Positions 30,711 to 37,969 of a stretch of 37,969 nt of DNA are shown one piece after another; the stretch's first letter is position 1; each line of letters starts with the position of its first letter. The DNA is from Saccharofermentans sp. (GTDB lineage: Bacteria; Bacillota; Clostridia; Saccharofermentanales; Saccharofermentanaceae). The stretch covers positions 1 to 37,969 of the forward strand of contig JAKSRI010000027.1 in assembly GCA_024403695.1 (NCBI GenBank), in the 5' to 3' direction. The notes under the pieces were generated by a model. It ran no database searches, was not told where the DNA came from, and was given only the letters and a program-made list of their open reading frames with translations. Both the position numbers and the translations under genes were made by a program.

Positions 30711-32519
30711 ATGAATAGACAGGATTTAATAAGAAACTTTTGTATTATTGCTCATATTGACCACGGTAAGTCAACTTTGTCTGACCGATTAATCGAGCAT
30801 ACTGGTGTTGTTCAGAAGCGTGAAATGCAGGCGCAGATTCTTGATAATATGGATATTGAGCGTGAGCGTGGAATTACTATTAAGTCTCAGGCTACTAGAC
30901 TGGCATATACTGCGAAGGATGGAAATACTTATGAGTTTAATCTCATCGATACTCCAGGCCACGTTGACTTTAACTATGAGGTAAGCAGAAGCCTTGCTGC
31001 CTGTGATGGCGCAGTACTTATTGTAGATGCAGCTCAGGGCGTAGAGGCTCAGACACTTGCTAATGTATATCTTGCGGTTGATAGTGATCTTGAGGTTCTT
31101 CCTGTTATCAATAAGATTGATTTGCCTTCTGCAAGACCTGAAGAAGTTCGTAAGGAGATTGAGGATGATATCGGTCTTGATGCATCTTATGCTCCACTTA
31201 TTTCTGCTAAGAATGATATTGGAATTGATGATGTCCTTGAGAAAATCGTTGAGTATTTACCAGCTCCACATGACCCTGAGGATACACCTTTCCGTGCATT
31301 GATTTTTGACTCTAAGTACGATTCTTATAAGGGTGTTATTGTAAGCGTTCGAATTAAGGATGGTTCTGTTAAGCTTGGCGATAAGATTCGCATGATGCAT
31401 ACAGGTAAGGAGTTTACAGTAACTGAGCTTGGATATTTTCATCCTGGTTCTTACGTTCCTTCTCAGGAACTTAAGGCAGGCGAGGTAGGTTATATCTGCG
31501 CTTCCATTAAGAACGTATCAGATACAGCTCCTGGAGACACTGTTACTCTCGCAGAAAATCCTGCTTCTGAGCCACTTGAGGGATATAAGAGCATTCAGCA
31601 GATGGTATTCTGCGGTATTTATCCAGTTGATGGTGCACGTTACGGGGACCTCCGTGATGCCCTTGAGAAGCTGAGACTTAATGACGCAGCACTTTCTTTC
31701 GAGGCCGAGACATCTGCTGCACTTGGTTTTGGTTTCAGATGTGGTTTCCTTGGTCTTTTGCACTATGAAGTAATTCAGGAGAGACTGGAAAGAGAGTTTA
31801 ATCTTGATTTGATTTCCACAGCACCTTCTGTAGTTTATAAGGTTTACCAGACTGATGGTCAGTGTATCGAAGTTGATAACCCAACTAATATGCCGGACCC
31901 TTCTTATATCGAGTATATGGAGGAGCCAATTGTTAATTGTACAATTATGCTCCCTAAGGATTATGTAGGTAACATCATGGAGCTCTGTCAGGATCGCCGT
32001 GGTGAGTATAAGGATATGAAGTATCTTGATGACAAGCGAGTTATGCTTCACTACAAGATGCCTCTTAATGAGATTATCTATGACTTTTTTGACGCACTAA
32101 AGTCCAGAACACGTGGCTATGCGTCACTTGATTATGAACTTGCAGGTTACGTTCAGAGCAAGCTTGTAAAGCTTGATATTTTGCTCAATGGAGATCAGGT
32201 GGATGCCCTCTCATTTATTGTTCATCAGGATAAGGCTTATGCCCGCGGAAGACGTATGGCCGAAAAGCTTAAGGAAAACATTCCAAGACAGCAGTTCGAG
32301 GTTCCTATTCAGGCTGCAATCGGTGGTAAGGTAATTGCCCGTGAGACAATCAGAGCTTATCGTAAGGACGTTCTTTCCAAGTGTTACGGTGGTGATATCA
32401 CTCGTAAGAAGAAACTTCTTGAGAAACAGAAAGAAGGTAAGAAGAGAATGCGTCAGGTAGGTTCCGTACAGGTTCCACAGGAAGCCTTTATGAGCGTTCT
32501 TAAACTTGATGAGGATTGA
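30711..32519 (+). CDS. lepA: Elongation factor 4 (LepA), 602 aa
   Basis: Translation GTPase that back-translocates or helps ribosomes under stress. The P-loop AHIDHGKST is at 14-22, switch [14 protein letters not shown] near 48-60, DTPGHVDF (about 82-89) and NKID near 130. Domains II-V follow, ending in the LepA-specific C-terminal domain with [20 protein letters not shown] and [20 protein letters not shown]. Length is typical. It is directly preceded by lepB (11 bp) and followed by the GT87-like gene after 3 bp, so cotranscription is likely. Confidence 0.97.
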   Translation: MNRQDLIRNFCIIAHIDHGKSTLSDRLIEHTGVVQKREMQAQILDNMDIERERGITIKSQATRLAYTAKDGNTYEFNLIDTPGHVDFNYEVSRSLAACDGAVLIVDAAQGVEAQTLANVYLAVDSDLEVLPVINKIDLPSARPEEVRKEIEDDIGLDASYAPLISAKNDIGIDDVLEKIVEYLPAPHDPEDTPFRALIFDSKYDSYKGVIVSVRIKDGSVKLGDKIRMMHTGKEFTVTELGYFHPGSYVPSQELKAGEVGYICASIKNVSDTAPGDTVTLAENPASEPLEGYKSIQQMVFCGIYPVDGARYGDLRDALEKLRLNDAALSFEAETSAALGFGFRCGFLGLLHYEVIQERLEREFNLDLISTAPSVVYKVYQTDGQCIEVDNPTNMPDPSYIEYMEEPIVNCTIMLPKDYVGNIMELCQDRRGEYKDMKYLDDKRVMLHYKMPLNEIIYDFFDALKSRTRGYASLDYELAGYVQSKLVKLDILLNGDQVDALSFIVHQDKAYARGRRMAEKLKENIPRQQFEVPIQAAIGGKVIARETIRAYRKDVLSKCYGGDITRKKKLLEKQKEGKKRMRQVGSVQVPQEAFMSVLKLDED

Positions 32520-32522
32520 TAT

Positions 32523-34595
32523 ATGTCAGAGCCAAAGTTGAAAAATAATGGTTTTATTAATTATTTGTTGTCAAAAAATATGGTGCCTGTTTTGTTTGCT
32601 TCAGGTATGTTTTTTTCTTGGATTTTATTTTTTATTTATACTTCTATTCAGGGCGATGCTTATTATAGAATACTTTTCTTTAAGGCTGGAGAAGATAGCT
32701 TTATGGATTTCTATAACTCCTGCCGTGATGCGGCTCAGGGGTATGGAGTCTATACAGAGAGACATGTAATTTATCCTCCTATGGCAAACTTTTTCTATAT
32801 ATTTCTTAATAGTTTTCTTACTAAGGAATACTTAGGATCGATAACATCTGAGAGATATTCTTTTGGTGTGAACCCATTTAACTTCATGGTTTATGCTGTT
32901 GTTACTGGACTGACATTGGTATCACTTGCAGCGATTATTTCTCGCCAGATTGAAGGAAGTGCAAAGAGAAAGAATTTGTTCACTTTCTTGCTGATATTTA
33001 ACTGGCCAGTTATTTACGCTATCGAGCGCGGTAACATTCTTCTGTTTGTTTATGTATTGATGCTTGGCTTTGTCTTTTTTCATGATTCAGAAGATAAGGT
33101 GATAAGTGAAATATCTTGTATTTGTCTTGCATTGGCAGCTTCAATTAAAATGTACCCTGCAGTGTTTGGTATTCTTTTGATTTTTGCTAAGAAATACAAA
33201 CAGGCAATCAGAACAGTTATCTATGGTGTAGCGGCTTTTGTTTTGCCTTTTGGAGCATATCACTGGGTTGATGGATTTAAGGTGTGGATTAATAACATCA
33301 TTAAGTTCTCAGAGAAGCATTCTGTTACTGATAACTTTAGTGGTGTTACATCACTTAAGGTAAGCTTTTATGTGCTTATGGGTAAAGTGTTTGGACGATT
33401 TGGATTCAAGGGTATCACAGATAAAATTTTTGCTGCGTTGATCATTATTGCGATTGTAGCAGCTGTATTGTTCCTTAAGCAGAAGCACCTAAAGTTTATT
33501 GCTTTGTTCCTTCTTGTGGATGCATTGCCTGGTGCAGGTGGTGGATATACTTTTGTATTCCTGACAATACCGCTTATTTATCTTCTTAATTATGAGAAGG
33601 TAAGAAAGTTTGATTACCTTTATGTGTTGGTTATTATGTCAGAATTTATGCCGCACGCAATTCCGCTCAAATTTGTAAAAGGCTATACAAGTATCAACTA
33701 TGGAATAGAAGGTCTTGCTGTTATGGCACTTTTCTTATTGCTTATGTGTGATCTTGTTTATTATTTTGCAAAGCTTATAATTCCAAAAATCAAGAAGTCT
33801 CATGCACCTAAGAGCGTTGCTGCTGTTATGGTTGCCGTACTGGCAATCAGTGTATTTGGCGGATTAATGTCAACTCCTGTACGTGCTGATGTTGCTGAGG
33901 ACTTTACTCCTGTTCAGATGGTATTCGAGACAACTAAATATACAATTAGAAGAACTCCTGATGAGTTGATTCCAGCAGGTTTTTCAAGAGGCGAGGTAAA
34001 GTATTGTAATGTGGATCTTCCTGCTCTTGTACGTGGAATTGGTCCTGGCGGTGCTTATGGTTATGTATATGTTTTGGACTGTGATAATGGTAGTGGATAT
34101 CAGTTCTATACATTTGATGTAGAGAAAGAGACATTAGACGAGTTTGTTTCTTTTGAAATTGATGGCATTCCATATACTGTTATAAAGGCTAACCCACAGT
34201 CTTTTGCCCCTAATATGGTTTCCTATGATACAAATGTTACTTTGATTAATGGGAAAAAAGTTGTTGGCGCCGTATATATTGGAGATAATCTTGAAAATAT
34301 CAATACCCAGCAGCTCATATGTCTCATTGGTCCTAATGACGAAGTTGGTTATTATTCATTTACTGCTCTAGATGGTCAGGTGGTAAGCGTTCAGCTTTAT
34401 GGACAGTCGTTAACATATCCAACACCTTGTCCTGCAACTATTGGTAACCATACACTTGCCAGAAAACTTCAGTATAGTGCAGAGAAGGTAACTATTATCT
34501 GCATGATAGCGCTGTTTGTTCCAATTATTTTTATCGCGCTTGCTGTTAGTTATGTTCAGTATAAAAACTTAAACAAAAAGGCTTCAAATAAGTAA
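32523..34595 (+). CDS. GT87/DUF2029-like membrane glycosyltransferase with C-terminal extracytoplasmic domain, 690 aa
   Basis: The first 430 residues form a polytopic membrane protein like polyprenol-phosphate-dependent mannosyltransferases (GT87): an early acidic loop with DSFMDFYNSCRDAAQG, then YPPMANFFY, IERGN (about 165) and SIKMYPA (about 212). About ten helices follow. Residues 440-640 lie outside the membrane: the helix before them ends STPVRADVAEDF, which looks like a signal-peptidase site, and the domain has no motif I recognise. A last helix (about 655-680) returns the chain to the cytoplasm. The start ATG is 3 bp after lepA, with GAGG inside lepA. The acceptor is unknown. Confidence 0.78.
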   Translation: MSEPKLKNNGFINYLLSKNMVPVLFASGMFFSWILFFIYTSIQGDAYYRILFFKAGEDSFMDFYNSCRDAAQGYGVYTERHVIYPPMANFFYIFLNSFLTKEYLGSITSERYSFGVNPFNFMVYAVVTGLTLVSLAAIISRQIEGSAKRKNLFTFLLIFNWPVIYAIERGNILLFVYVLMLGFVFFHDSEDKVISEISCICLALAASIKMYPAVFGILLIFAKKYKQAIRTVIYGVAAFVLPFGAYHWVDGFKVWINNIIKFSEKHSVTDNFSGVTSLKVSFYVLMGKVFGRFGFKGITDKIFAALIIIAIVAAVLFLKQKHLKFIALFLLVDALPGAGGGYTFVFLTIPLIYLLNYEKVRKFDYLYVLVIMSEFMPHAIPLKFVKGYTSINYGIEGLAVMALFLLLMCDLVYYFAKLIIPKIKKSHAPKSVAAVMVAVLAISVFGGLMSTPVRADVAEDFTPVQMVFETTKYTIRRTPDELIPAGFSRGEVKYCNVDLPALVRGIGPGGAYGYVYVLDCDNGSGYQFYTFDVEKETLDEFVSFEIDGIPYTVIKANPQSFAPNMVSYDTNVTLINGKKVVGAVYIGDNLENINTQQLICLIGPNDEVGYYSFTALDGQVVSVQLYGQSLTYPTPCPATIGNHTLARKLQYSAEKVTIICMIALFVPIIFIALAVSYVQYKNLNKKASNK

Positions 34596-34600
34596 AGTTT

Positions 34601-34609
34601 TGCTATAAT
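34601..34609 (+). promoter_or_regulatory. Extended -10 promoter for a leaderless ABC-F transcript
   Basis: TGCTATAAT (34601-34609) is a perfect extended -10. A start 7 nt after it falls at 34616, the A of the ABC-F ATG. No Shine-Dalgarno lies between. No consensus -35 is seen. Confidence 0.7.
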
Positions 34610-34615
34610 AGGCCC

Positions 34616-36547
34616 ATGCCAATTTTAACAGTAGACAATATTTCAAAGAATTACGGCGAGAGAAATATCCTTGATAAGGTTAATTTCTCTGTTAATGCTG
34701 GAGATAAGATAGCCTTCATCGGTAATAACGGTGCAGGTAAGTCTACATTGTTTAAAATAATCAAGGGAACAGAGCGTGCTGATGACGGTAAGATTATCCT
34801 TCACGGCAATACTATCGTAGGATTCCTTTCTCAGAATATGGATGAGCAAGATTTAAGTGGTAGCACTTTGAAGCCACAAAAGCTTATCGATCTTGAGATT
34901 AATAAGACAAGACTTGAGAATGAGATTGCAGCTAATCATGAGAATGAGGTAGTCCTTGCTAATCTTATGAATGAGTATTCTAAGGTAACTGCTGCATTTG
35001 AGGCAGCAGGTGGTTATGATTTTGATCACCGCATGGCAGAGGCTTTGGCTGGTCTTGGACTTGGGGAACTCGCCCTTGGTGTAAGAGATGATTTTACAAC
35101 ACTTTCAGGTGGTGAGAAGATGCGTGTGTGCCTCGCACAGCTTATTGTTTCCAGACCTGATATTCTTATGCTCGACGAGCCTACAAACCATCTTGATATG
35201 GAAGCTATCGAGTGGCTTGAGGGTTATCTCTCATCTTATGGGGGAGCGATATTTGTAATCTCCCACGACAGACATTTTATTGATGCTGTTGCTAATCGTG
35301 TAATCGAACTTGAAGATGGTAGAATTGCAGAATATAAGGGTAATTATGCAGACTTTAAGGTACAGAAGGCGGAGTTTCTCAAGACTCAGGTGGCTGTGGT
35401 TGCTAACCTAGAAAAAGAGCTTGAGCACCAGCTTGATGTTAAGCAGACAATGCTTTCGCACCGTAACATAAGTGGTTATCACCAGAGGGAAAAAATGGCT
35501 GATAAGTTAGCTGATGTGCTTGCCCGTGAGAAGGCAAAACTTCCTTCTGGTCATAACTCTATGAGCTTTACTGTTGTGCCGGAGCCAAAGGACGGAGCGT
35601 CTGACAAGATTATGTTGGCCGTAAGAGATGTTTCCAAGAAGTTTGATGACGATCCGTTTATTTTCGAGCACGTTTCATTCGAACTCAAGATGGGCGAGAA
35701 GATATTCCTTTGTGGCCCTAACGGATGTGGTAAGTCTACTTTGCTGACAATGCTTTTGGGACTTCAGGGTGGATTTGATGGTAGCGTGTTTATTGCCGCC
35801 AATGCCACTTGTGGATTTATGGAGCAGTTCGTTCCTTTCGCAGACGAGAGCATTTCTTGTCTGGACGAGATTATTGCCAGAAGCGACATGACCTGGACTG
35901 AGGCACGTTCTATGCTGGCTAGATTTGGTTTCCGTGGTGAGGATGCACTTAAGACAATTAACGTGCTTTCCGGTGGTGAGAGATCCAGACTCTATCTTTG
36001 TTGTTTGCTTCAGGAGAAGCCTGACATTTTGTTCCTGGATGAGCCTACAAACCATCTTGATATCGAGTCACGTGAGATTCTCGAGGATGCATTGACTGAG
36101 TATACAGGTTCCATCGTTTGTGTCAGCCACGACCGCTTTTTCATCGAGAAGTGTGCCCATAAGGTTCTCGGCTTCCTTGGTGGAACAACAGAACTTTACG
36201 ATACTTATAAGTATTATCGAAATGCAGCGCGTAATTATGTGCCAGCCCCTGTTGTTAAGGAAGAGGAGCCAAAGCCTGTAAAGGAAGAGGTAAAGGCTGC
36301 GCCAGCGCCAAAGGCACCACAGGTGAATAAGCTAAAGGAACGCCAGGAGGCGGCCAAGCGTCGTGAGCGCATTAGAACTCTGGAGAAACTTATCCCTGAA
36401 ATGGAAGAGGCACAGAAGGTGCTCGAAAGCAAATTTACTGAGGGTGCTGGTGCAAAAGACTATGAGCTTTATGCGGAAAACAGCGCGAAAATCGAGGAAA
36501 TGTACGAGGAGTATGCTCTCCTTTGTGACCAAGAAGAAAATCAGTAA
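34616..36547 (+). CDS. ABC-F family ATPase, 643 aa
   Basis: A soluble twin-ATPase protein acting on ribosomes, either as a translation factor or in antibiotic protection. Walker A motifs are GNNGAGKST (36-44) and GPNGCGKST (near 369). Signatures are LSGGEKMRVCLA and LSGGERSRLYLC, and Walker B motifs ILMLDEPTNHLD and ILFLDEPTNHLD. The inter-domain linker (about 240-300) is the region that reaches the ribosome; I do not see a resistance-type extension. The C-terminal 110 residues are a Pro/Glu/Lys hinge and a coiled coil, as in Uup-like proteins. No ribosome site precedes the ATG, which sits where transcription should start. It is transcribed apart from the upstream gene at least partly. Confidence 0.93.
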   Translation: MPILTVDNISKNYGERNILDKVNFSVNAGDKIAFIGNNGAGKSTLFKIIKGTERADDGKIILHGNTIVGFLSQNMDEQDLSGSTLKPQKLIDLEINKTRLENEIAANHENEVVLANLMNEYSKVTAAFEAAGGYDFDHRMAEALAGLGLGELALGVRDDFTTLSGGEKMRVCLAQLIVSRPDILMLDEPTNHLDMEAIEWLEGYLSSYGGAIFVISHDRHFIDAVANRVIELEDGRIAEYKGNYADFKVQKAEFLKTQVAVVANLEKELEHQLDVKQTMLSHRNISGYHQREKMADKLADVLAREKAKLPSGHNSMSFTVVPEPKDGASDKIMLAVRDVSKKFDDDPFIFEHVSFELKMGEKIFLCGPNGCGKSTLLTMLLGLQGGFDGSVFIAANATCGFMEQFVPFADESISCLDEIIARSDMTWTEARSMLARFGFRGEDALKTINVLSGGERSRLYLCCLLQEKPDILFLDEPTNHLDIESREILEDALTEYTGSIVCVSHDRFFIEKCAHKVLGFLGGTTELYDTYKYYRNAARNYVPAPVVKEEEPKPVKEEVKAAPAPKAPQVNKLKERQEAAKRRERIRTLEKLIPEMEEAQKVLESKFTEGAGAKDYELYAENSAKIEEMYEEYALLCDQEENQ

Positions 36548-36556
36548 AAAAAGGTG

Positions 36557-36585
36557 TTGATTTTCTTTCATTCCATTGATATAAT
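36557..36585 (+). promoter_or_regulatory. Promoter of tRNA-Gln
   Basis: TTGATT (36557-36562), 17 bp, TATAAT (36580-36585). The start would be near 36592, about 21 nt before the mature tRNA. Confidence 0.82.
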
Positions 36586-36612
36586 CCTATCCGTTGGTCA
36601 GAAACCATAAAC

Positions 36613-36686
36613 AGCCGAATTGTGTAAAGGTAGCACTCCGGTTTCTGGCACCGTCTGTGAGGGTTCGAATCCTTCTTCGGCTGCCA
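36613..36686 (+). tRNA. tRNA-Gln (anticodon CTG), CCA encoded
   Basis: Acceptor AGCCGAA pairs with TTCGGCT, followed by G and CCA (36684-36686). D-stem GTG/CAC, anticodon loop TTCTGGC with anticodon CTG (36645-36647), T-arm GAGGG-TTCGAAT-CCTTC. The anticodon stem CCGGT/ACCGT has a C-U mismatch at its outermost pair. Length is 74 nt. Confidence 0.93.
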
Positions 36687-36689
36687 TAC

Positions 36690-36719
36690 AGGACTTCACT
36701 TATGTGAAGTCCTTTTTTT
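36690..36719 (+). terminator. Terminator of tRNA-Gln
   Basis: AGGACTTCAC pairs perfectly with GTGAAGTCCT around TTAT, then seven T. Confidence 0.93.
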
Positions 36720-36804
36720 GTACGTTTTACACAACAAGAAAACATAAAAAATGGCATCAAAAAGATATATGCACCTGCAATGTATTAATATAATGCAACA
36801 CATT

Positions 36805-36823
36805 TAAATGAACTATTCATTTA
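36805..36823 (+). promoter_or_regulatory. Dyad between a -10 and the start of the GH5 gene
   Basis: TAAATGAACTATTCATTTA has perfect 8-bp arms around CTA. It starts 10 bp after a TATAAT at 36789-36794 and ends 2 bp before the AGGAGAG ribosome site, so it covers the transcription-start region. A repressor site is the likely reading; the regulator is not in the window. Confidence 0.5.
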
Positions 36824-36837
36824 TAGGAGAGACATAT

Positions 36838-37893
36838 ATGAGACAGTTAGAAGGATTTGTAAAGGGTATTAATCTTGGCGGATGGATTTCTCAGTACGAG
36901 AAATTCGATAAGCATCATTTTGATACATTTATCACAAGAAAAGATATAGAGAAAATTGCATCTTGGGGACTGGATCATGTAAGAGTTCCTGTTGACTATG
37001 AAGTGCTCGAGATGGAAGACGGATCCATTAGAGAAAATGGTTATGAGTACCTCGATAACTGCCTCGTATGGTGTCGTAAGTATGGTCTTAAGATGATTAT
37101 CGATCTTCACAGAGCATATGGATATACATTTGATCCAATGAATTCTGATGATAAGGAGAAGTTCTTCCTCGATAGCGACCTTCAGGAGCGTTTCTATAAG
37201 ATTTGGGACGTTATCTCTAAGCGTTATGCAGAGGATAGTGATGACGTAGCTTTTGAGCTCCTAAATGAGATTGTTTCACGTAATATTTATAAGGAGTGGA
37301 ATGAGATTGCACTTAACTGCATAAGTGTTATTAGGAAGAATGCCCCTAATAACTGGATTATTTTTGGTGGCACTGACTATAACTCAGTAAATGCTATTCC
37401 TAATCTTCCAAATGTTGATGATATGAAGGTGGCTTACACATTCCACTGTTATGATCCATTTATGTTTACTCATCAGGGTTGCCACTGGGTAGATACTATG
37501 CCTCGTGATTTTAGAATTAATTATCCTGCTTCTCTTGATGCATATAGACTTAAGGATACAACTCTTAGTGAGAATGAGGTTGGCGGACTTAAGGTTTTTG
37601 CACAAGCTTTTGATAACGAGCGCATTACTGCAATTGATCCGTCTTTGTTTGAAATTATATTCGAGCCTGCGATTAAGACATGCGAGGAAAGAAATATTCC
37701 AGTATATGTAGGTGAGTATGGCGTAATTGATATAGCTGATTACCAGAGTAAGATTAACTGGCTTAAGGATATCAATTCAGTTTTTGAGAAGTATAACATG
37801 GCAAGATCCTATTGGTCATATCGTAAGATGAACTTCGGCATCGAAGGTGAGGACCATATAGAAGTAATCGATAACTTGGTAAAACTCCTCTAA
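36838..37893 (+). CDS. Cytoplasmic GH5-type glycoside hydrolase, 351 aa
   Basis: A TIM-barrel beta-glycanase/glucosidase of the cellulase family. The opening KGINLGGW (about 9-16), HVRVPVDYEV near 50, the IIDLHRA strand near 88 and the two catalytic acids are visible: acid/base Glu in ELLNEIV near 145 and nucleophile Glu in VYVGEYGV near 290. Family-typical HCYDPF lies between them. There is no signal peptide, carbohydrate-binding module or anchor, so it should act on imported oligosaccharides in the cytoplasm. ATG 36838 has AGGAGAG upstream; an in-frame ATG at 36808 lies inside the dyad and was rejected. Its own -10 and dyad suggest substrate-dependent control. Confidence 0.92.
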   Translation: MRQLEGFVKGINLGGWISQYEKFDKHHFDTFITRKDIEKIASWGLDHVRVPVDYEVLEMEDGSIRENGYEYLDNCLVWCRKYGLKMIIDLHRAYGYTFDPMNSDDKEKFFLDSDLQERFYKIWDVISKRYAEDSDDVAFELLNEIVSRNIYKEWNEIALNCISVIRKNAPNNWIIFGGTDYNSVNAIPNLPNVDDMKVAYTFHCYDPFMFTHQGCHWVDTMPRDFRINYPASLDAYRLKDTTLSENEVGGLKVFAQAFDNERITAIDPSLFEIIFEPAIKTCEERNIPVYVGEYGVIDIADYQSKINWLKDINSVFEKYNMARSYWSYRKMNFGIEGEDHIEVIDNLVKLL

Positions 37894-37969
37894 TAAATAG
37901 GGCCGTCTTCGTTATTAAACTGGTCCCATTGTCAAGGACAATTAAAGAAAAGGCCGTTTGATAAGACTA

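Noticed and set aside
31518..32051. 177-codon frame on the minus strand
   Set aside because: It is antisense to lepA with no start signal or domain.
37894..37969. Tail of the window with ATTGTC-AAG-GACAAT and two GGCCGT copies
   Set aside because: The small palindrome lacks a T-run and the segment is cut by the window edge. It may be the end of a mobile element or of a terminator, but nothing decides.

Overview
The window reads as a chromosomal segment of an AT-rich, low-GC Gram-positive anaerobe, most probably a Lachnospiraceae member of the Butyrivibrio/Pseudobutyrivibrio type. This is inference from gene content and style: strong AGGAGG ribosome sites, TTGACA/TATAAT promoters (often extended TGnTATAAT), tRNA genes that encode CCA, a tmRNA, DUF4214 proteins, a cytoplasmic GH5 glycosidase and a clostridial-type O-acetylhomoserine sulfhydrylase. 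Nearly all genes lie on the plus strand; exceptions are the glycosyltransferase at the left edge and a Fic gene plus tRNA-Leu near 25 kb.

Layout. 1-82: right end of an IS200/IS605-type element abutting a family 2 glycosyltransferase (minus). 0.9-2.5 kb: membrane-anchored amidase-fold protein and a zinc-ribbon protein. 2.5-3.0 kb: ssrA (tmRNA) with its own promoter. 3.0-9.0 kb: a run of small metabolic and hydrolytic genes (DUF6125, DUF5714, nitroreductase, HIT, two alpha/beta hydrolases, an acyltransferase, a lipoprotein) ended by a terminator. 9.0-10.3 kb: autoregulated TetR gene with a DUF998 membrane protein. 10.4-16.1 kb: ABC exporter, two permeases, a histidine kinase, a NarL-type response regulator and a DUF4097 lipoprotein, which looks like an envelope-stress or antimicrobial-response module. 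16.1-17.8 kb: SGNH hydrolase and MBL-fold hydrolase. 17.8-20.8 kb: sulfur operon with an Rrf2-type operator, a 24-codon cysteine-rich leader ORF, a metY-type sulfhydrylase, cysK and an Rrf2 regulator. 20.9-23.8 kb: iron alcohol dehydrogenase, NAD epimerase, and a PIN-like protein with a histone-H1-like tail. 23.9-25.5 kb: BrnT toxin with a short antitoxin, then a Fic gene lying between a tRNA-Leu gene and a 12-bp copy of that gene's 3' end. 25.6-30.7 kb: EAL phosphodiesterase, secreted DUF4214/transglutaminase protein, signal peptidase I. 30.7-36.5 kb: lepA, GT87-like membrane protein, ABC-F protein. 36.6-37.9 kb: tRNA-Gln and GH5.

The most interesting unit is the sulfur operon. A strong promoter overlaps an inverted repeat (GTAGGTAA...TTACCTAC), and the first thing translated is a tiny ORF whose last six codons hold four cysteines. 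It is followed by the genes that make cysteine and homocysteine and by a Cys-containing Rrf2 regulator. This suggests two layers of control, an operator and a ribosome-dependent cysteine-sensing leader. Other points worth attention are an amidase-fold protein whose catalytic Glu position is Ser, two genes whose starts fit leaderless mRNAs, and the IS end that may supply the glycosyltransferase stop codon.
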